From positions 1 to 64,000 of the forward strand of contig NZ_PDEP01000001.1 in NCBI RefSeq assembly GCF_002554705.1: a stretch of 64,000 nucleotides of DNA, written 5' to 3'. A program made the position numbers and the translations under genes. Positions within the stretch are counted from its first letter, which is position 1. Every line of letters starts with the position of its first letter. The notes below the pieces were generated by a model. It had not been told where the DNA came from and searched no databases. It worked only from the letters and a program-made list of their open reading frames with translations. The stretch comes from Longimonas halophila. Lineage in GTDB: Bacteria > Bacteroidota > Rhodothermia > Rhodothermales > Salinibacteraceae. Below are positions 1 through 8,750 of this stretch, piece after piece.

Positions 1-41
1 ACGAACACAAAGACGCGAATGAGCGTAGATTGCCAGTCCAT
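1..41 (-). CDS. Possible 5' end of a transposase gene, cut by the window edge
   Basis: An ATG at position 41 on the minus strand opens a frame that reads MDWQSTLIRVFVF before the window ends. A start of the form MDW-x-x-x-LI is, from memory, typical of a DDE transposase group common in Bacteroidota. Only 13 residues are visible, so the family call is a guess. It fits the accessory character of the left end of the window. Positions 42-236 between it and the next gene show no convincing gene. Confidence 0.2.
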   Translation of the reverse strand, partial: MDWQSTLIRVFVF

Positions 42-236
42 GTCACCAAGGGCTGTTTGTGAGAGCGGCGTTAAGCACCCTCCTCAAACAGCTTGCGGTG
101 ATGTGGGTCTCAACTCTGGATTGGCATTTGTAGCTCCCATTCAGCACGGGCGCATAAGCGACCTTGCCATCGTCCACTTCCAGTGCTCGCCCTTTCTCAC
201 CGGCTTGTCTCTTTTACGTAGCTGAACCCTCGCATC

Positions 237-3200
237 TCATCCGGCGATCGACTCGGCCGTTTGTAGACCGGCATAGGCAACGTTTGATCCGGCCATGACC
301 CCGATGATGATCACACGCGACTCTTCATCTTCATCATTGACCGCAACGGCATAGGCGACTCGGGAGACGTAGGCAGCCAAGTTGGAAACCTCGCCGAGAA
401 TAGCCGCTGTACGCTCCGGTCCCGCGTCTTTCTGCGAGAGCTCGTAGAAGTGCCACCCTGAACACGCCAGCCCCGGAAGCACGAGGATGGCATCAATGAC
501 CGCTCCCGTGGCTCGCCCATCGCCAGCGGCCAGCGCCTTCATAACCCCTTTCGAGGCCGCGAACTTCTTCTGGACTGGCCCAGAAAATAAGAGCTTATTC
601 AGCAATCGAAGTCCCGTCGTGCCGCGGCTAAGCCAGTTCACTACGCTATTCTCAATCGGATCTTTCGGAACCAGAACGTCTGTGAGACCAACGGAACCGC
701 CACCGAGGGCACCGAGGACGGCCGACGGGATGGCCCACGGGTTCTCTCCGGTTGGGGCGGCCGCCTCAAACGTGGTCACGAAGTCGTCCATCAGCGTAAA
801 GAACCCCGAAAACAGGTGCCCCGCAACGAACACGGACTGCTGGACCGAATCAGGAAGCTGGATTGGACTGCTTGCCGACATTGCCATCGGACGCGTCTGC
901 ATACGCTTCGTCGTCGACCCACCGGGCGCCTGAGACGGCTTGGCAACCTGCATGTGCGAGGCCAGCAGGGGAGGCACATCCGTTGTGGGTTTCGGCGCCT
1001 GGAAGGCCTGCTTAAGTTCGGCCATTGAGGTAGCATCAATCAGAAACTGCGTGTGGGTGGTGTCGGGGAAGGGCGCCTTGCCTTCGGCGATCTTGTAGAC
1101 GACGGTATGGGCGACCGCAGGAATCCAACAAAACAGGTCAAGGAAGGACATGTCTGGCACCCCGATGTCGTTCAGTATGTCCGACACCACGGGGATGTGA
1201 ATCTTGGCATCCAGCATGCGAACCGCGGCGGCGGCAACATCGGCGAGAATGTCGAGAATCACGTCGATCACCACCTTTGCGCTTCCGAGCACGCCCTCCG
1301 CCAAAATGCCCGCCAAACGCTTGAGGACCTCCCCAATCGTAAGCGACGAGAAGTCCTTGGCCAGCGCTTCGAAATGAGTGATCACCTCGTCGAGGACAGC
1401 AGCCTCGTTTTTCAGTGCCGTAAACAAGTCGTCGATTAGCGACTGCAGGAGGCTCGGGTCTGGCTCTTTGCTCTTGACGGTGATTTTCGACGCATTGTTC
1501 TGGAAGTGGTGCGCGAGGTGCTGGGATGCAGCCGTCTGCCCTTTCACCGGACTGTCAGTGCTCCCCGCCGCAGGCTGCGAGGCGACGTCGCCCAGGGCCG
1601 ACCAATCGTCGATGTCTGCCCAGGTGGCGACCTTCTTCTCGACTTCCTCAATGGCATGATCGAGGCCATTTTTAACGTCGTTGATGCCAGCGACTTGGCT
1701 CTGGAGAAACCGCTTGATGAGATTGTGGAAGACCTCCTTCGTCCGACGGATGTCATCCCACTCGAAGAGAAATTCCACGAATCGGACGAGGTCCTCGACT
1801 GCCGTCTCGACAGCCTTGAACACCCATTCCATTGCCCCCACCACGGCCTCAACGCTGTCTAAGAGGGCCCGGTACACGGTATCTCCAATTTGGGCTACGA
1901 AGTGCCACACCTCGTTCGCTGCGTCCTCCACGATGTCGACCACGGCGTCAACGCCGGTCTCCAGCCACTGAAAAAGGTCACCGACAGCCACGGCGATGTC
2001 CTCGCCCAAACTCTCAGCCGTAACCGGTGCGGGGGCCGCAAAGCCTCCCATCGTCGGCGTTGCAAGTGCCATTCCCACATCCATTGATCGGGACGCGGCA
2101 GTCACCTGGTTGTAGCTGCTCTTCAGATTCTTCAGCCCGTTTGCCACCGTCTTCAGGTTTGACTCGGACGCATCTGATGAGACCAACGGTGCGGTTTGGC
2201 CGTCTTTCTTCGTGACCGTTGCCGATGTCAACTTGTCGGGCGTGTCGAGCGCAGTCAATTTCTTGAACGGCTCCTTCATCGGAGTAATCGTCACCGCGTG
2301 GCTGCCTCCTGCCGACACGGTGAAGGTTGTGCCCGAGAGCGTGTCGGTCGCCTCGACGATCGTCACTGATCCAAGCGATGTTGTCTGCACGTGCACCGGC
2401 TCGGTCCCAACCGTGTAGTAGAGCCCGTTGATGTACACGGCCGTCTGCTGACTTGCACTCAGGCTCAGTGTCACCTGCGACTGCGGCAGGCCCTCTTCGT
2501 CAGTAACCTGAATAGTAGTGGTGTACGACTTGAAGGAGATCGACGGTTGCTCTGGAGGCGCAGGCAACGTGATACGATCGGTCGTCCACACTTGCGTTGT
2601 CGGGTCGCGGGTGATGCGCACGAGCTTATCTTTTCCCGACGCGAAGATCGTGTTACCGCCGTGGGTGACGTTGATGTATGGAGACATCTTCTCGATGCGA
2701 GACAGCAGCGGTACGGGTACGCTCCAGGACGAGTCGTCGCCGAGCGAATCGGCCTGGCAAGCCAGTGAGTACACCTCATCACTCCCGTTGCGTCCCCACA
2801 GCGTGATGACACCGCCATGGGCCATCGCCACGAGGTGATGGGTACCCGCAAGCACATCGTGGGTCGCCACTTTAACCCCAGTGGCTCCGTCATCCTGATT
2901 GGAGCTCGCAAAATAGTAAAGGCTGGAACCGCTGACCACGAATAGATCGGTCGAGCGGTCCGCGTTACGGGTAGACGCGATGGCGTCCGGCACACCCTCG
3001 CCAGGCAGGTCAAGGCGCACAGGCGTGGGCGCGGCCTCGCCGAACACGTTAACAATGGGCACGAACGCTATCTGGCCACTGGATCCCGCCCGGCCTGCAG
3101 TGTAGAGTCCGTCGACATATCCGTTCTCTGCACGCCCGATGGCGCTGTCATAGTCGCCAGCCTCTATGTCGATGGGCAGATCGTGCGAGTTCCAGTAGTG

Positions 3201-3818
3201 GCCGGTATCACTACCCGGCTCAACGAAGAAGCGATGAATGTACTTCGCTGGGCTCGACGGATCCCGCAAGACATCAACAACAATGTACTCGACGTTTGCG
3301 GCCGATTCGCAGAAGTATACGTTAACGATTTCGAGAGAATCGAGATCCACCAACGGGTCGTCGTAGGGGTACGCCGTCCATTCCGGGGCCTGTGCCCACG
3401 ACAAGTCGCGATTGGAATTGTTCAGGCTCAAGTAAAGGTGACTCGTACCGCCGGCTTCTACCACCATCGCCAGTCCCAGCGACCCGTCGGCCCTGTTTTG
3501 CGCGGCTTCAAAGGTCTTGACAGTGGCGTTTTCGTCAGGGAAGTCCCTCGCAATCTGAGCGCTGCTGAGGTCAGTTACTGACCAGCCCGCGGCTGTCTTG
3601 CCGCTTTCGTCTCGAAGGAGGTTCAACACCCCGTTGGTACCGACCGTAAATAAGAGAGAGTGCCCGTCATGTGTCTGTAGGGCTTCAAACTTTTCCTGTG
3701 GGGAAATCAACTCAGCCTGGAGACGATTCTCCATCATCTCAGCTGAGTATGTGATGTCGAGCGTAGACATAAGAGGTTCTTTGAGATAGGCATCAAAAGA
3801 AACGACCCGGCGTGCCAT
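237..3818 (-). CDS. Large propeller/Ig-like/helical protein of unknown function
   Basis: This gene encodes 1193 residues and is not recognised as a named family. Residues about 40-420 contain repeated beta-rich units with aromatic and Asp/Gly turns, suggesting a beta-propeller. Residues about 430-520 look like an Ig-like or carboxypeptidase-regulatory domain (short strands, TVSAGGSHAVTI). From about 590 to the end the protein is almost entirely amphipathic or hydrophobic helix, for example VVDIVEDAANEVWHFVAQI and repeated ILA/VVID segments, interrupted by Ser/Pro/Thr linkers. No N-terminal signal peptide is evident. It lies 31 bp downstream of the P47-like gene on the same strand, so the two are probably one operon. 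A second possible start is Met17 (3770). The helical part could be membrane-active, but that is inference. Confidence 0.6.
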   Translation of the reverse strand: MARRVVSFDAYLKEPLMSTLDITYSAEMMENRLQAELISPQEKFEALQTHDGHSLLFTVGTNGVLNLLRDESGKTAAGWSVTDLSSAQIARDFPDENATVKTFEAAQNRADGSLGLAMVVEAGGTSHLYLSLNNSNRDLSWAQAPEWTAYPYDDPLVDLDSLEIVNVYFCESAANVEYIVVDVLRDPSSPAKYIHRFFVEPGSDTGHYWNSHDLPIDIEAGDYDSAIGRAENGYVDGLYTAGRAGSSGQIAFVPIVNVFGEAAPTPVRLDLPGEGVPDAIASTRNADRSTDLFVVSGSSLYYFASSNQDDGATGVKVATHDVLAGTHHLVAMAHGGVITLWGRNGSDEVYSLACQADSLGDDSSWSVPVPLLSRIEKMSPYINVTHGGNTIFASGKDKLVRITRDPTTQVWTTDRITLPAPPEQPSISFKSYTTTIQVTDEEGLPQSQVTLSLSASQQTAVYINGLYYTVGTEPVHVQTTSLGSVTIVEATDTLSGTTFTVSAGGSHAVTITPMKEPFKKLTALDTPDKLTSATVTKKDGQTAPLVSSDASESNLKTVANGLKNLKSSYNQVTAASRSMDVGMALATPTMGGFAAPAPVTAESLGEDIAVAVGDLFQWLETGVDAVVDIVEDAANEVWHFVAQIGDTVYRALLDSVEAVVGAMEWVFKAVETAVEDLVRFVEFLFEWDDIRRTKEVFHNLIKRFLQSQVAGINDVKNGLDHAIEEVEKKVATWADIDDWSALGDVASQPAAGSTDSPVKGQTAASQHLAHHFQNNASKITVKSKEPDPSLLQSLIDDLFTALKNEAAVLDEVITHFEALAKDFSSLTIGEVLKRLAGILAEGVLGSAKVVIDVILDILADVAAAAVRMLDAKIHIPVVSDILNDIGVPDMSFLDLFCWIPAVAHTVVYKIAEGKAPFPDTTHTQFLIDATSMAELKQAFQAPKPTTDVPPLLASHMQVAKPSQAPGGSTTKRMQTRPMAMSASSPIQLPDSVQQSVFVAGHLFSGFFTLMDDFVTTFEAAAPTGENPWAIPSAVLGALGGGSVGLTDVLVPKDPIENSVVNWLSRGTTGLRLLNKLLFSGPVQKKFAASKGVMKALAAGDGRATGAVIDAILVLPGLACSGWHFYELSQKDAGPERTAAILGEVSNLAAYVSRVAYAVAVNDEDEESRVIIIGVMAGSNVAYAGLQTAESIAG

Positions 3819-3849
3819 CGCCGGTCAGTAAAGACGTCCCAGAGGCGTG

Positions 3850-5568
3850 TCAGTCTGGCCGAACGTACGTAATGGCCGTTACCAGATCGCGACTATTGGA
3901 GAACAAGACATCCTTGTACGTGAACACATCTGCTCCTGGAAACACAAAGTTCTGTACGTCCTGGAGCGGAAATTTATGAAAGGTCGCCTCCGTGATTTCC
4001 TTCTCTGTTTTTGCGACCTTATCGATGAGGTCGTTCAGGTTGACAAAGAAATTAACGAACCCACTAAGGTCGATATTTTGGGATTTGTCTTTCTTCGACG
4101 TCTTTCGGTCGGTTTGAAGGTTGCCGTTTTCATCAACCGACAGCGTATAGGTGTCGGTGATCGTCTTGTCTACGACGTTACCGGACGTGGAGGTCGCATC
4201 GAATTGCACCTTCGTCCACATGACGAGGTGTTGCTTAATGATGATCTGGTTGTCCTTAAAATCTACAGTACAGTTGTACGAGCTGTGCACATCGAACTCG
4301 GTATACGTCGCGCCGCTCTTGTCGCTGGAGTCTGCTTTTTTCGTATACGAGACCTTTAGCACCGTATCTCCGCTGTCGGGATACTCCACAGATTGGGGCG
4401 TCTGGTAGGGTGAGAAGTTCCAAGACGCATGACCTCTTCCGTACCAGTAAGCAGTTGTGGAGGTGGAGGGCCGTATGCAGGCACTTCGTATTTGAGGGAG
4501 AAGCTGGTTGTAGAGCCACTTGGCCATTGTCTTGCGGTTGATCGCCATCGCACCGCTCTCGTCCGTAATTTTTGATGGCTCTACCCAGTTCCAATTAAAT
4601 GTGGCTGCACCAGGCAGAGGGTTGTTATTGGCAGCGCACAGATAGTCGAGGGTAACAGCCTTCTGCTGATCGGGAGACGGGTTGGATACCGGATTGCCGT
4701 TCGAGTCGATGAAGGGCCCCACCTCTCGCTCGATTCCAGTAAGGCGCAATGAAGCATGGTCGGGGGTCTGGGCGGCAGCGTGTACCGCGATGACCGGTTC
4801 GCCACGCTTCTTCATCGCCTTGAAGTAGATGTTGGTGAACGACTTGGTTAGCACAATGGCTGCATCTGAGCCAGAAGGGAGCCCCTGAATTGTTGGCGTG
4901 CTCATCACCACGGCGCTGTCAAGGTTGAACAGCAACTGCTGCAGGCTAAACGCTGAAGCGCTGATGTTTTTCAACCGATTGAGTAACGCTTTTTTCTTCG
5001 CAGGATGGTTGTTGAAGTAGGGCGTATCCAACTCCTTGTCCAGATCTGACAGGACGAGGTCTACCTTCGTCGTAAAGTACCACGCGTGGCCGTTCGGCTG
5101 ACTCCACACATTCCATGACCCCTTCCCCCCAAAGCCGCTGGGCGGGCTGTTCTGGATGAGCTCAAACTCAGAGCAGAGCAGGTTGAAGCGGACGTTGTTG
5201 GCCGAGGTGCCCAGGTTCACAATCGGGGGAAGGTCCTTTGGTAGGATTCCCGGCGGAAGCCCCATTTTGAGCTTCAGCCCCACCACGAACATGTTTTCAG
5301 TGAGCGTTTTGATACGCGGGTCGTCGTAGTCGGTACCCTTCGGAATCTCGAATGGATTGATTCCGCCGGTCTTCTTCTTGAGTTCGGGAAGGGAGATTTG
5401 CTTGGTTGGATTGCCATCCTTATCAGCGAGGAAGCAGATATAAGTCGTAGGCTGGTCGGCGTTGTGGAGATACTCTTTCAGTCCGGCGTTGATACTTGCT
5501 TGCGTCGTAGCAACAACGAAGTCGTAGCCGTATTTCTCAGAAGAGATATTGGACTGCGAAGCACTCAT
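3850..5568 (-). CDS. Candidate P47/OrfX-like (TULIP superfamily) protein
   Basis: The product has 572 residues. Its start, YGYDFVVATTQASINAGLKE at about residues 13-32, resembles the N-terminus of clostridial P47/OrfX proteins, where an aromatic-Gly-Trp/Tyr-Asp strand is followed by a helix with an Asn-x-x-Leu pattern. Those proteins are tubular lipid-binding (TULIP) folds encoded with botulinum neurotoxins and insecticidal toxins. The rest is rich in long beta strands and has no signal peptide or membrane segment, consistent with TULIP. The match rests on remembered motif shape and not on a search, so the family call is tentative. It is the first gene of a probable two-gene minus-strand operon and is divergent from the lipoprotein at 5716. 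Confidence 0.5.
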   Translation of the reverse strand: MSASQSNISSEKYGYDFVVATTQASINAGLKEYLHNADQPTTYICFLADKDGNPTKQISLPELKKKTGGINPFEIPKGTDYDDPRIKTLTENMFVVGLKLKMGLPPGILPKDLPPIVNLGTSANNVRFNLLCSEFELIQNSPPSGFGGKGSWNVWSQPNGHAWYFTTKVDLVLSDLDKELDTPYFNNHPAKKKALLNRLKNISASAFSLQQLLFNLDSAVVMSTPTIQGLPSGSDAAIVLTKSFTNIYFKAMKKRGEPVIAVHAAAQTPDHASLRLTGIEREVGPFIDSNGNPVSNPSPDQQKAVTLDYLCAANNNPLPGAATFNWNWVEPSKITDESGAMAINRKTMAKWLYNQLLPQIRSACIRPSTSTTAYWYGRGHASWNFSPYQTPQSVEYPDSGDTVLKVSYTKKADSSDKSGATYTEFDVHSSYNCTVDFKDNQIIIKQHLVMWTKVQFDATSTSGNVVDKTITDTYTLSVDENGNLQTDRKTSKKDKSQNIDLSGFVNFFVNLNDLIDKVAKTEKEITEATFHKFPLQDVQNFVFPGADVFTYKDVLFSNSRDLVTAITYVRPD

Positions 5569-5715
5569 GGTATGTACAATCTGATGGTAAGAACAGGAAA
5601 CGGGACAAAGAAGCTTGAAACCAGATGCTTCTTTATTATGAGCAAGAAAGTAAATCTCAATTGCTTATACGTAATAAATTCTACGAGAACACACAAGTTT
5701 GTAATCAGCGTTAAT

Positions 5716-6096
5716 ATGAAAATTGAATGGTGGCTCTATGGACACCCCCGCCAGAACATCAAAACGATCGCTCCACTCTCGGTGCTGGCACTTCTTGCCG
5801 TTCTTTCCTTAGTTGGATGTCAGTCTGAACCGCCCCTATGTATCCGCCAAGCGTACTATCACCCCGACACAGTTGCAGTTGGGACCGTTGTTGAACTCTC
5901 TGCGGGCCAACTCGACCTCCTCGATGATTGTGACCGCCCTTCACCTCCGAATGTGAATTGGTCCTCAAGCGCACCGAATGTGGCTGCAGTCTCTGAAGGC
6001 GGTGTCCTCAAGGCGCTGTCAACTGGAAGTGTTGATGCGATCGCACGCTCGGATCGCGTGACAGCCCGGTGGTCTATTGCAATTGTCGATCCATGA
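5716..6096 (+). CDS. Small Ig-like (BIG2-type) lipoprotein
   Basis: The product has 126 residues. A basic N-terminus, a hydrophobic stretch (TIAPLSVLALLAVLSLVGC) and a lipobox ending LVGC around residue 35 mark it as a lipoprotein. The mature part reads as a bacterial Ig-like domain: PDTVAVGTVVELSAGQ, then VNWSSSAPNVAAVSEGGVLKAL and STGSVDAIARS, the pattern of BIG2 domains (W-S-S...-V-A-x-V-x-x-x-G-x-x-x-A). The ATG at 5716 was chosen because it directly precedes the signal sequence; the frame is open further upstream. The gene is divergent from the P47-like gene, with a 147-bp AT-rich gap that probably holds both promoters. Confidence 0.7.
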   Translation: MKIEWWLYGHPRQNIKTIAPLSVLALLAVLSLVGCQSEPPLCIRQAYYHPDTVAVGTVVELSAGQLDLLDDCDRPSPPNVNWSSSAPNVAAVSEGGVLKALSTGSVDAIARSDRVTARWSIAIVDP

Positions 6097-6297
6097 TATA
6101 CCTTTCCTTCGGGCGGCATACCCCCAATGCTTCTGCAGATGGCGGGATGCAGCGTGCTTCCAGCGGTAGCGTTTCCCACGCCGTCTCCGTAAGTTAGAGA
6201 TGCGCGTCGCTGCAGAACACCCCCCCCACTACATAGCTTTCCATTGTATAGTTTTCCGCCTACATCGCTACCAACTCAAATAGTCCACTGCACGTCC

Positions 6298-6448
6298 ATG
6301 AACTGTGTGTTGAAAATGTTGAGTGGTTTCGTGGTCGCTATCTGTTTCTTTGGCATTGTTGGTTGTGCCCAGACCCAGCCGGGTTCTGATTATGAACTAC
6401 GGACGACTGCCTCTTTTCTGGAAAGATATGGTCTACCCATCACTCAGA
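6298..6448 (+). pseudogene. 5' fragment of a lipoprotein gene split by an IS982-family element
   Basis: From the ATG at 6298 the frame reads MNCVLKMLSGFVVAICFFGIVGC, a signal peptide with lipobox IVGC, then about 27 residues ending LERYGLPITQ. It then runs into the insertion element. The target duplication ACTCAGA begins at 6442. Joining one copy of this 7-mer to the 3' fragment (7275-7739) gives a continuous frame of about 202 codons, so the two pieces were one gene. Residual translation past 6448 enters IS sequence and stops at 6546. The function of the intact lipoprotein is unknown. Confidence 0.75.
6442..6448. repeat. Left target-site duplication of the IS982-like element
   Basis: The heptamer ACTCAGA abuts the left inverted repeat. 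The identical heptamer is at 7275-7281 directly after the right inverted repeat. A 7-bp duplication lies in the range known for the IS982 family. Confidence 0.8.
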
Positions 6449-7274
6449 ACGGGTTGTGCCATAGGCTGAAGGCCATTCGAATGACTCGGAGCTCAGTTTC
6501 CACCGCGTGGTTCAAAAGGACTACCGTCACTTGTTTCCCTGCTTGATCAGTCGCTCACGCTATCACCGAAGACGCAAAGCGTTGATGGGTATTCAGCGCG
6601 AGATGCTTCGTCTTCTGATGAACCGGCTGCGGCTGCTGGCGATGTGGCTGGCCTTGGATTCGGCTCCGATTACGACGGCGAAGTCGCCGCGTTGGAAGTC
6701 GGCCCAATTGTCGATCTGGGCTGCTGAGGCCGGGTTTTCGCCGTCGAAGCGTCAGTTTTTCCTCGGGTTTCGCCTTCATCTGCTCGTATCGAATACGGGA
6801 GCGATCTGCGACTTTGTGTTGAGTCCAGCCCATGTCGGGGAGCGCCGCGTCGCCGAGCACCTGCTTGCCGTTGAGGCCGCGTGGCAGAACCGCCAGTCGG
6901 CCTTATTTGCCGAGGCGCGTCCGGTCCTGGCAGACAACGGGTACTGTGGCGATTGGCTCGCCGGCCTGTTTGGAAAACATGGGGGGCGGCTTTGGTATGC
7001 ATTGCGGCGAAGCACCGAGGCTACTACGCAAGAAGAAGCGGCGCTGCGCGCTTGGCAACGAGGCTTGCGAGCCCGCATCGAAAGCGTGTTTGCGTCCCTG
7101 GAAGATCAGTTCCAGATTGAGGAGACGCGGGCCCGGTCGGTGTGGGGCGTGATGACGCGCGTCGTTGCGAAGCTGCTGGCCTACATGGTGGGGTTTGTCG
7201 CCAACGAGGCCCTGGGTCGCCCCGGAACGGCCCTGAAGAGCCTCTATCGATGATTTACCCATAGCACAAGACGT
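6449..7274 (+). mobile_element. Internally deleted IS982-family insertion sequence (826 bp)
   Basis: The ends are imperfect inverted repeats of 17 bp: ACGGGTTGTGCCATAGG at 6449-6465 and, read on the minus strand, ACGTCTTGTGCTATGGG at 7274-7258 (13 of 17 match). The element is bounded by the 7-bp duplication ACTCAGA. It carries one transposase frame lacking its N-terminal part. Family members are about 1 kb, so roughly 150 bp appear to be missing near the left end while both termini persist. It sits inside a lipoprotein gene of a cassette array. It could still move if a full-length transposase is supplied elsewhere. Confidence 0.8.
6507..7253 (+). pseudogene. IS982-family DDE transposase, N-terminally truncated
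   Basis: The frame is open from 6465, just after an in-frame TAG inside the left inverted repeat, with a GTG at 6507. The text DYRHLFPCLISRSRYHRRRKAL matches the segment that follows the helix-turn-helix part in IS982 transposases. The catalytic triad is visible: Asp in LALDSAPI (about 6657), Asp in LADNGYCGDW (about 6932) and Glu in RARIESVFASLEDQF (about 7080). The conserved GFRLHLLVSNTGAICDFVLS segment is also present. About 50-60 N-terminal residues expected for the family are absent, so the protein is probably inactive. Confidence 0.75.
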
Positions 7275-7281
7275 ACTCAGA
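7275..7281. repeat. Right target-site duplication of the IS982-like element
   Basis: The heptamer ACTCAGA is identical to 6442-6448 and directly follows the right inverted repeat. Deleting one copy together with the element restores the lipoprotein reading frame. Confidence 0.8.
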
Positions 7282-7739
7282 GCGATCAGGCCGTGTCTTT
7301 CGAATTCGTCTCTGAACTTCCAGAAGGTCGACTGATGCCACATGGCTCCAATTATCAGAATTTGCTACCGGGGCACAGTGGCTACGATCTTCCTGTCGTA
7401 CCCGCTCTGAAACGGATGAGTCGTAGCTATCTGGAGGAGAGATTTGCTGCTGTATCTCCAGGTGCAGCAACAACGATCCGTGTGGTCGTTCACACACTTG
7501 AGATTCAGGAGATCGAGCACGAGTCTGACTCAGGATGGACGACAGGCGCTAAAAATACGGCCACAGTAGAAATCGTCCGCTCGGACCAAACTGCCGCGTC
7601 GAAAACAGTCGAGAGCGAAGCGACATCAAGCGAAATTGATAGCACAGCGAGGACGTTAATAATTGGTAGCATCAATTCAGTCAACGAGGCCACAGTGGCA
7701 AAGCTACACGGTTTTCTGCGTGACAGCGAAGCCCTGTAA
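7275..7739 (+). pseudogene. 3' fragment of the IS-interrupted lipoprotein gene
   Basis: The frame starts with the second copy of the target duplication and reads TQSDQAVSFEFVSELPEGRL onward to the stop at 7737-7739. A GTG at 7293 could give an unlipidated 148-residue product, but the natural gene began at 6298 with a lipoprotein signal. The mature sequence is polar, with a possible beta-sandwich (TIRVVVHTLEIQEIEH, NTATVEIVRSDQ), and no family is recognised. The stop lies four bases before the first candidate attC site, as expected for a gene cassette. Confidence 0.65.
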
Positions 7740-7743
7740 CCTA

Positions 7744-7873
7744 TATAACCTTTTCGCTTATGCTGATGAAAGGCTGGTGCTTACCCCCAGCGGTTGTGTG
7801 GCGACAGCGTCTACGACGCTGAAGTGGTGTATCCTTTTATTGACCTTCGCGGGCATATTTCAGCCGTTATAAC
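7744..7873 (+). other. Candidate integron attC site (attC-a)
   Basis: This segment of about 130 bp begins TATAAC (7744) and ends GTTATAAC (7866-7873), matching R'' and R' boxes. Both arms also share TATGC after eight or nine unpaired bases when the right arm is read on the opposite strand, giving a possible L''/L' pair. It begins four bases after a stop codon, and the next gene starts 13 bp after its end. It is weaker than the three attC sites downstream. Confidence 0.5.
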
Positions 7874-7886
7874 GCACAGGTTGCCG

Positions 7887-8315
7887 ATGGATGAGACTGT
7901 AGAAATACAATCTTGCGATAGCCCCGCTCGACTGCTGCTGTCTGATCTCTCATACGACGGAAGCGGGCAGGACTCCTGGGCATCTTTTGTCGCCACAATC
8001 GAAGACGACGGGCTCCACGCCAACGTCCGAGTTTTTGATCTCGGGCCAGAATCCCTCGTTGATCTGTTCGAGCAGATGAACGAAGAATATCGCGGTTGGG
8101 ACGGCGCGAAAACCTGGAAATCTATCGAAGGACAGATGGCGCTCTCTTGCACAAGCGATAGGAGTGGACATGCGTTCGTTGAGGTGGTTCTTCGCCCGGA
8201 CCTCCGCCCGGATCGCTGGGAGGTAAATAGCCGCTTGCGCATCGACGCGGGGCAACACGACCGCATCGCCAAGCGCCTTGCTCGATGGGTGAACGCAAAG
8301 CAGAGTGCGTCATAA
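7887..8315 (+). CDS. DUF6228 family protein in a gene cassette
   Basis: The product has 142 residues. The central text EQMNEEYRGWDGAKTWKSIE, followed by a short strand segment and a Gly-His-Ala pair (DRSGHAFVEVVLRPD), is the pattern of DUF6228 proteins, whose function is unknown. The ATG at 7887 gives a natural start (MDETVEIQSCDSPARLLLSD) just 13 bp after the end of the upstream attC; the frame is open further upstream into the attC. The stop codon TAA at 8313 lies inside the R'' box of the next attC, the arrangement expected for an integron cassette. DUF6228 genes are often immunity or accessory genes, but nothing here proves that role. Confidence 0.75.
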   Translation: MDETVEIQSCDSPARLLLSDLSYDGSGQDSWASFVATIEDDGLHANVRVFDLGPESLVDLFEQMNEEYRGWDGAKTWKSIEGQMALSCTSDRSGHAFVEVVLRPDLRPDRWEVNSRLRIDAGQHDRIAKRLARWVNAKQSAS

Positions 8316-8442
8316 CCCAGCGTTGCACCTGACGAATTGCATTGCTACGTTCTTACCGCATCGGTGCTTTAGCAAACAGCCCCAAGCTTCAGGAGGCGTT
8401 AACGCCGAGCTGTCTATTTGCAGGTGGACTCAACCGTTATGT
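8310..8442 (+). other. Integron attC recombination site (attC-b)
   Basis: The 133-bp site has R'' TCATAAC at 8310 and R' GTTATGT at 8436. The inner arms are complementary: GTTGCACCTG near the left end pairs with CAGGTGGACTCAAC near the right end, leaving the extrahelical bases typical of folded attC. The left arm text CAGCGTTGCACCTGACGAAT recurs almost unchanged in the sites at 10666 and 11639. The site directly follows the DUF6228 stop codon. Confidence 0.8.
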
Positions 8443-8456
8443 GGCCTTGTGACGAA

Positions 8457-8750
8457 TCAAATCGAATCTCCGAGGCGGAATATCCGCGACCTTTGCGACT
8501 TTTGTCGATATGGAGCCAGTCTGCTAATCATCTGATCGTGTTCCGAGCTGTTAGACCATTGGCGAAGCAAATCCAGTGATTCGAACTTGAGCAAAAGGTG
8601 GCATTCGTCGTCTGCCTCAATAGGCTCCATTCGTCTGATTGAGATGAACCCATCGAAGTGTTGAAGCGCACGGGCCACTTCTTGAAGCCAGTCGTCAAAC
8701 TGGTTCCGGCCTTTCGTGCTCAAGTAGTGCTGAACGTGAACCAGAATCAT
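8457..8750 (-). CDS. Antibiotic biosynthesis monooxygenase (ABM)-like protein
   Basis: The product has 97 residues and the ferredoxin-like pattern of ABM dimers: MILVHVQHYLSTKGRNQFDDWLQEVARALQHFDGFISIRRM, then ECHLLLKFESLDLLRQWSNS. Proteins of this fold act as small monooxygenases or haem-binding enzymes; the substrate cannot be inferred. It is the last gene of a four-gene minus-strand operon, and its ATG overlaps the stop of the DUF2798-like gene by four bases, implying translational coupling. It lies inside the long cassette between attC-b and attC-c, in the opposite direction to the cassette. Confidence 0.6.
   Translation of the reverse strand: MILVHVQHYLSTKGRNQFDDWLQEVARALQHFDGFISIRRMEPIEADDECHLLLKFESLDLLRQWSNSSEHDQMISRLAPYRQKSQRSRIFRLGDSI

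Noticed and set aside
6097-6297. A further attC site before the interrupted lipoprotein gene
   Set aside because: GTTAGAG at about 6194 resembles an R' box but no matching R'' or complementary arms were found.
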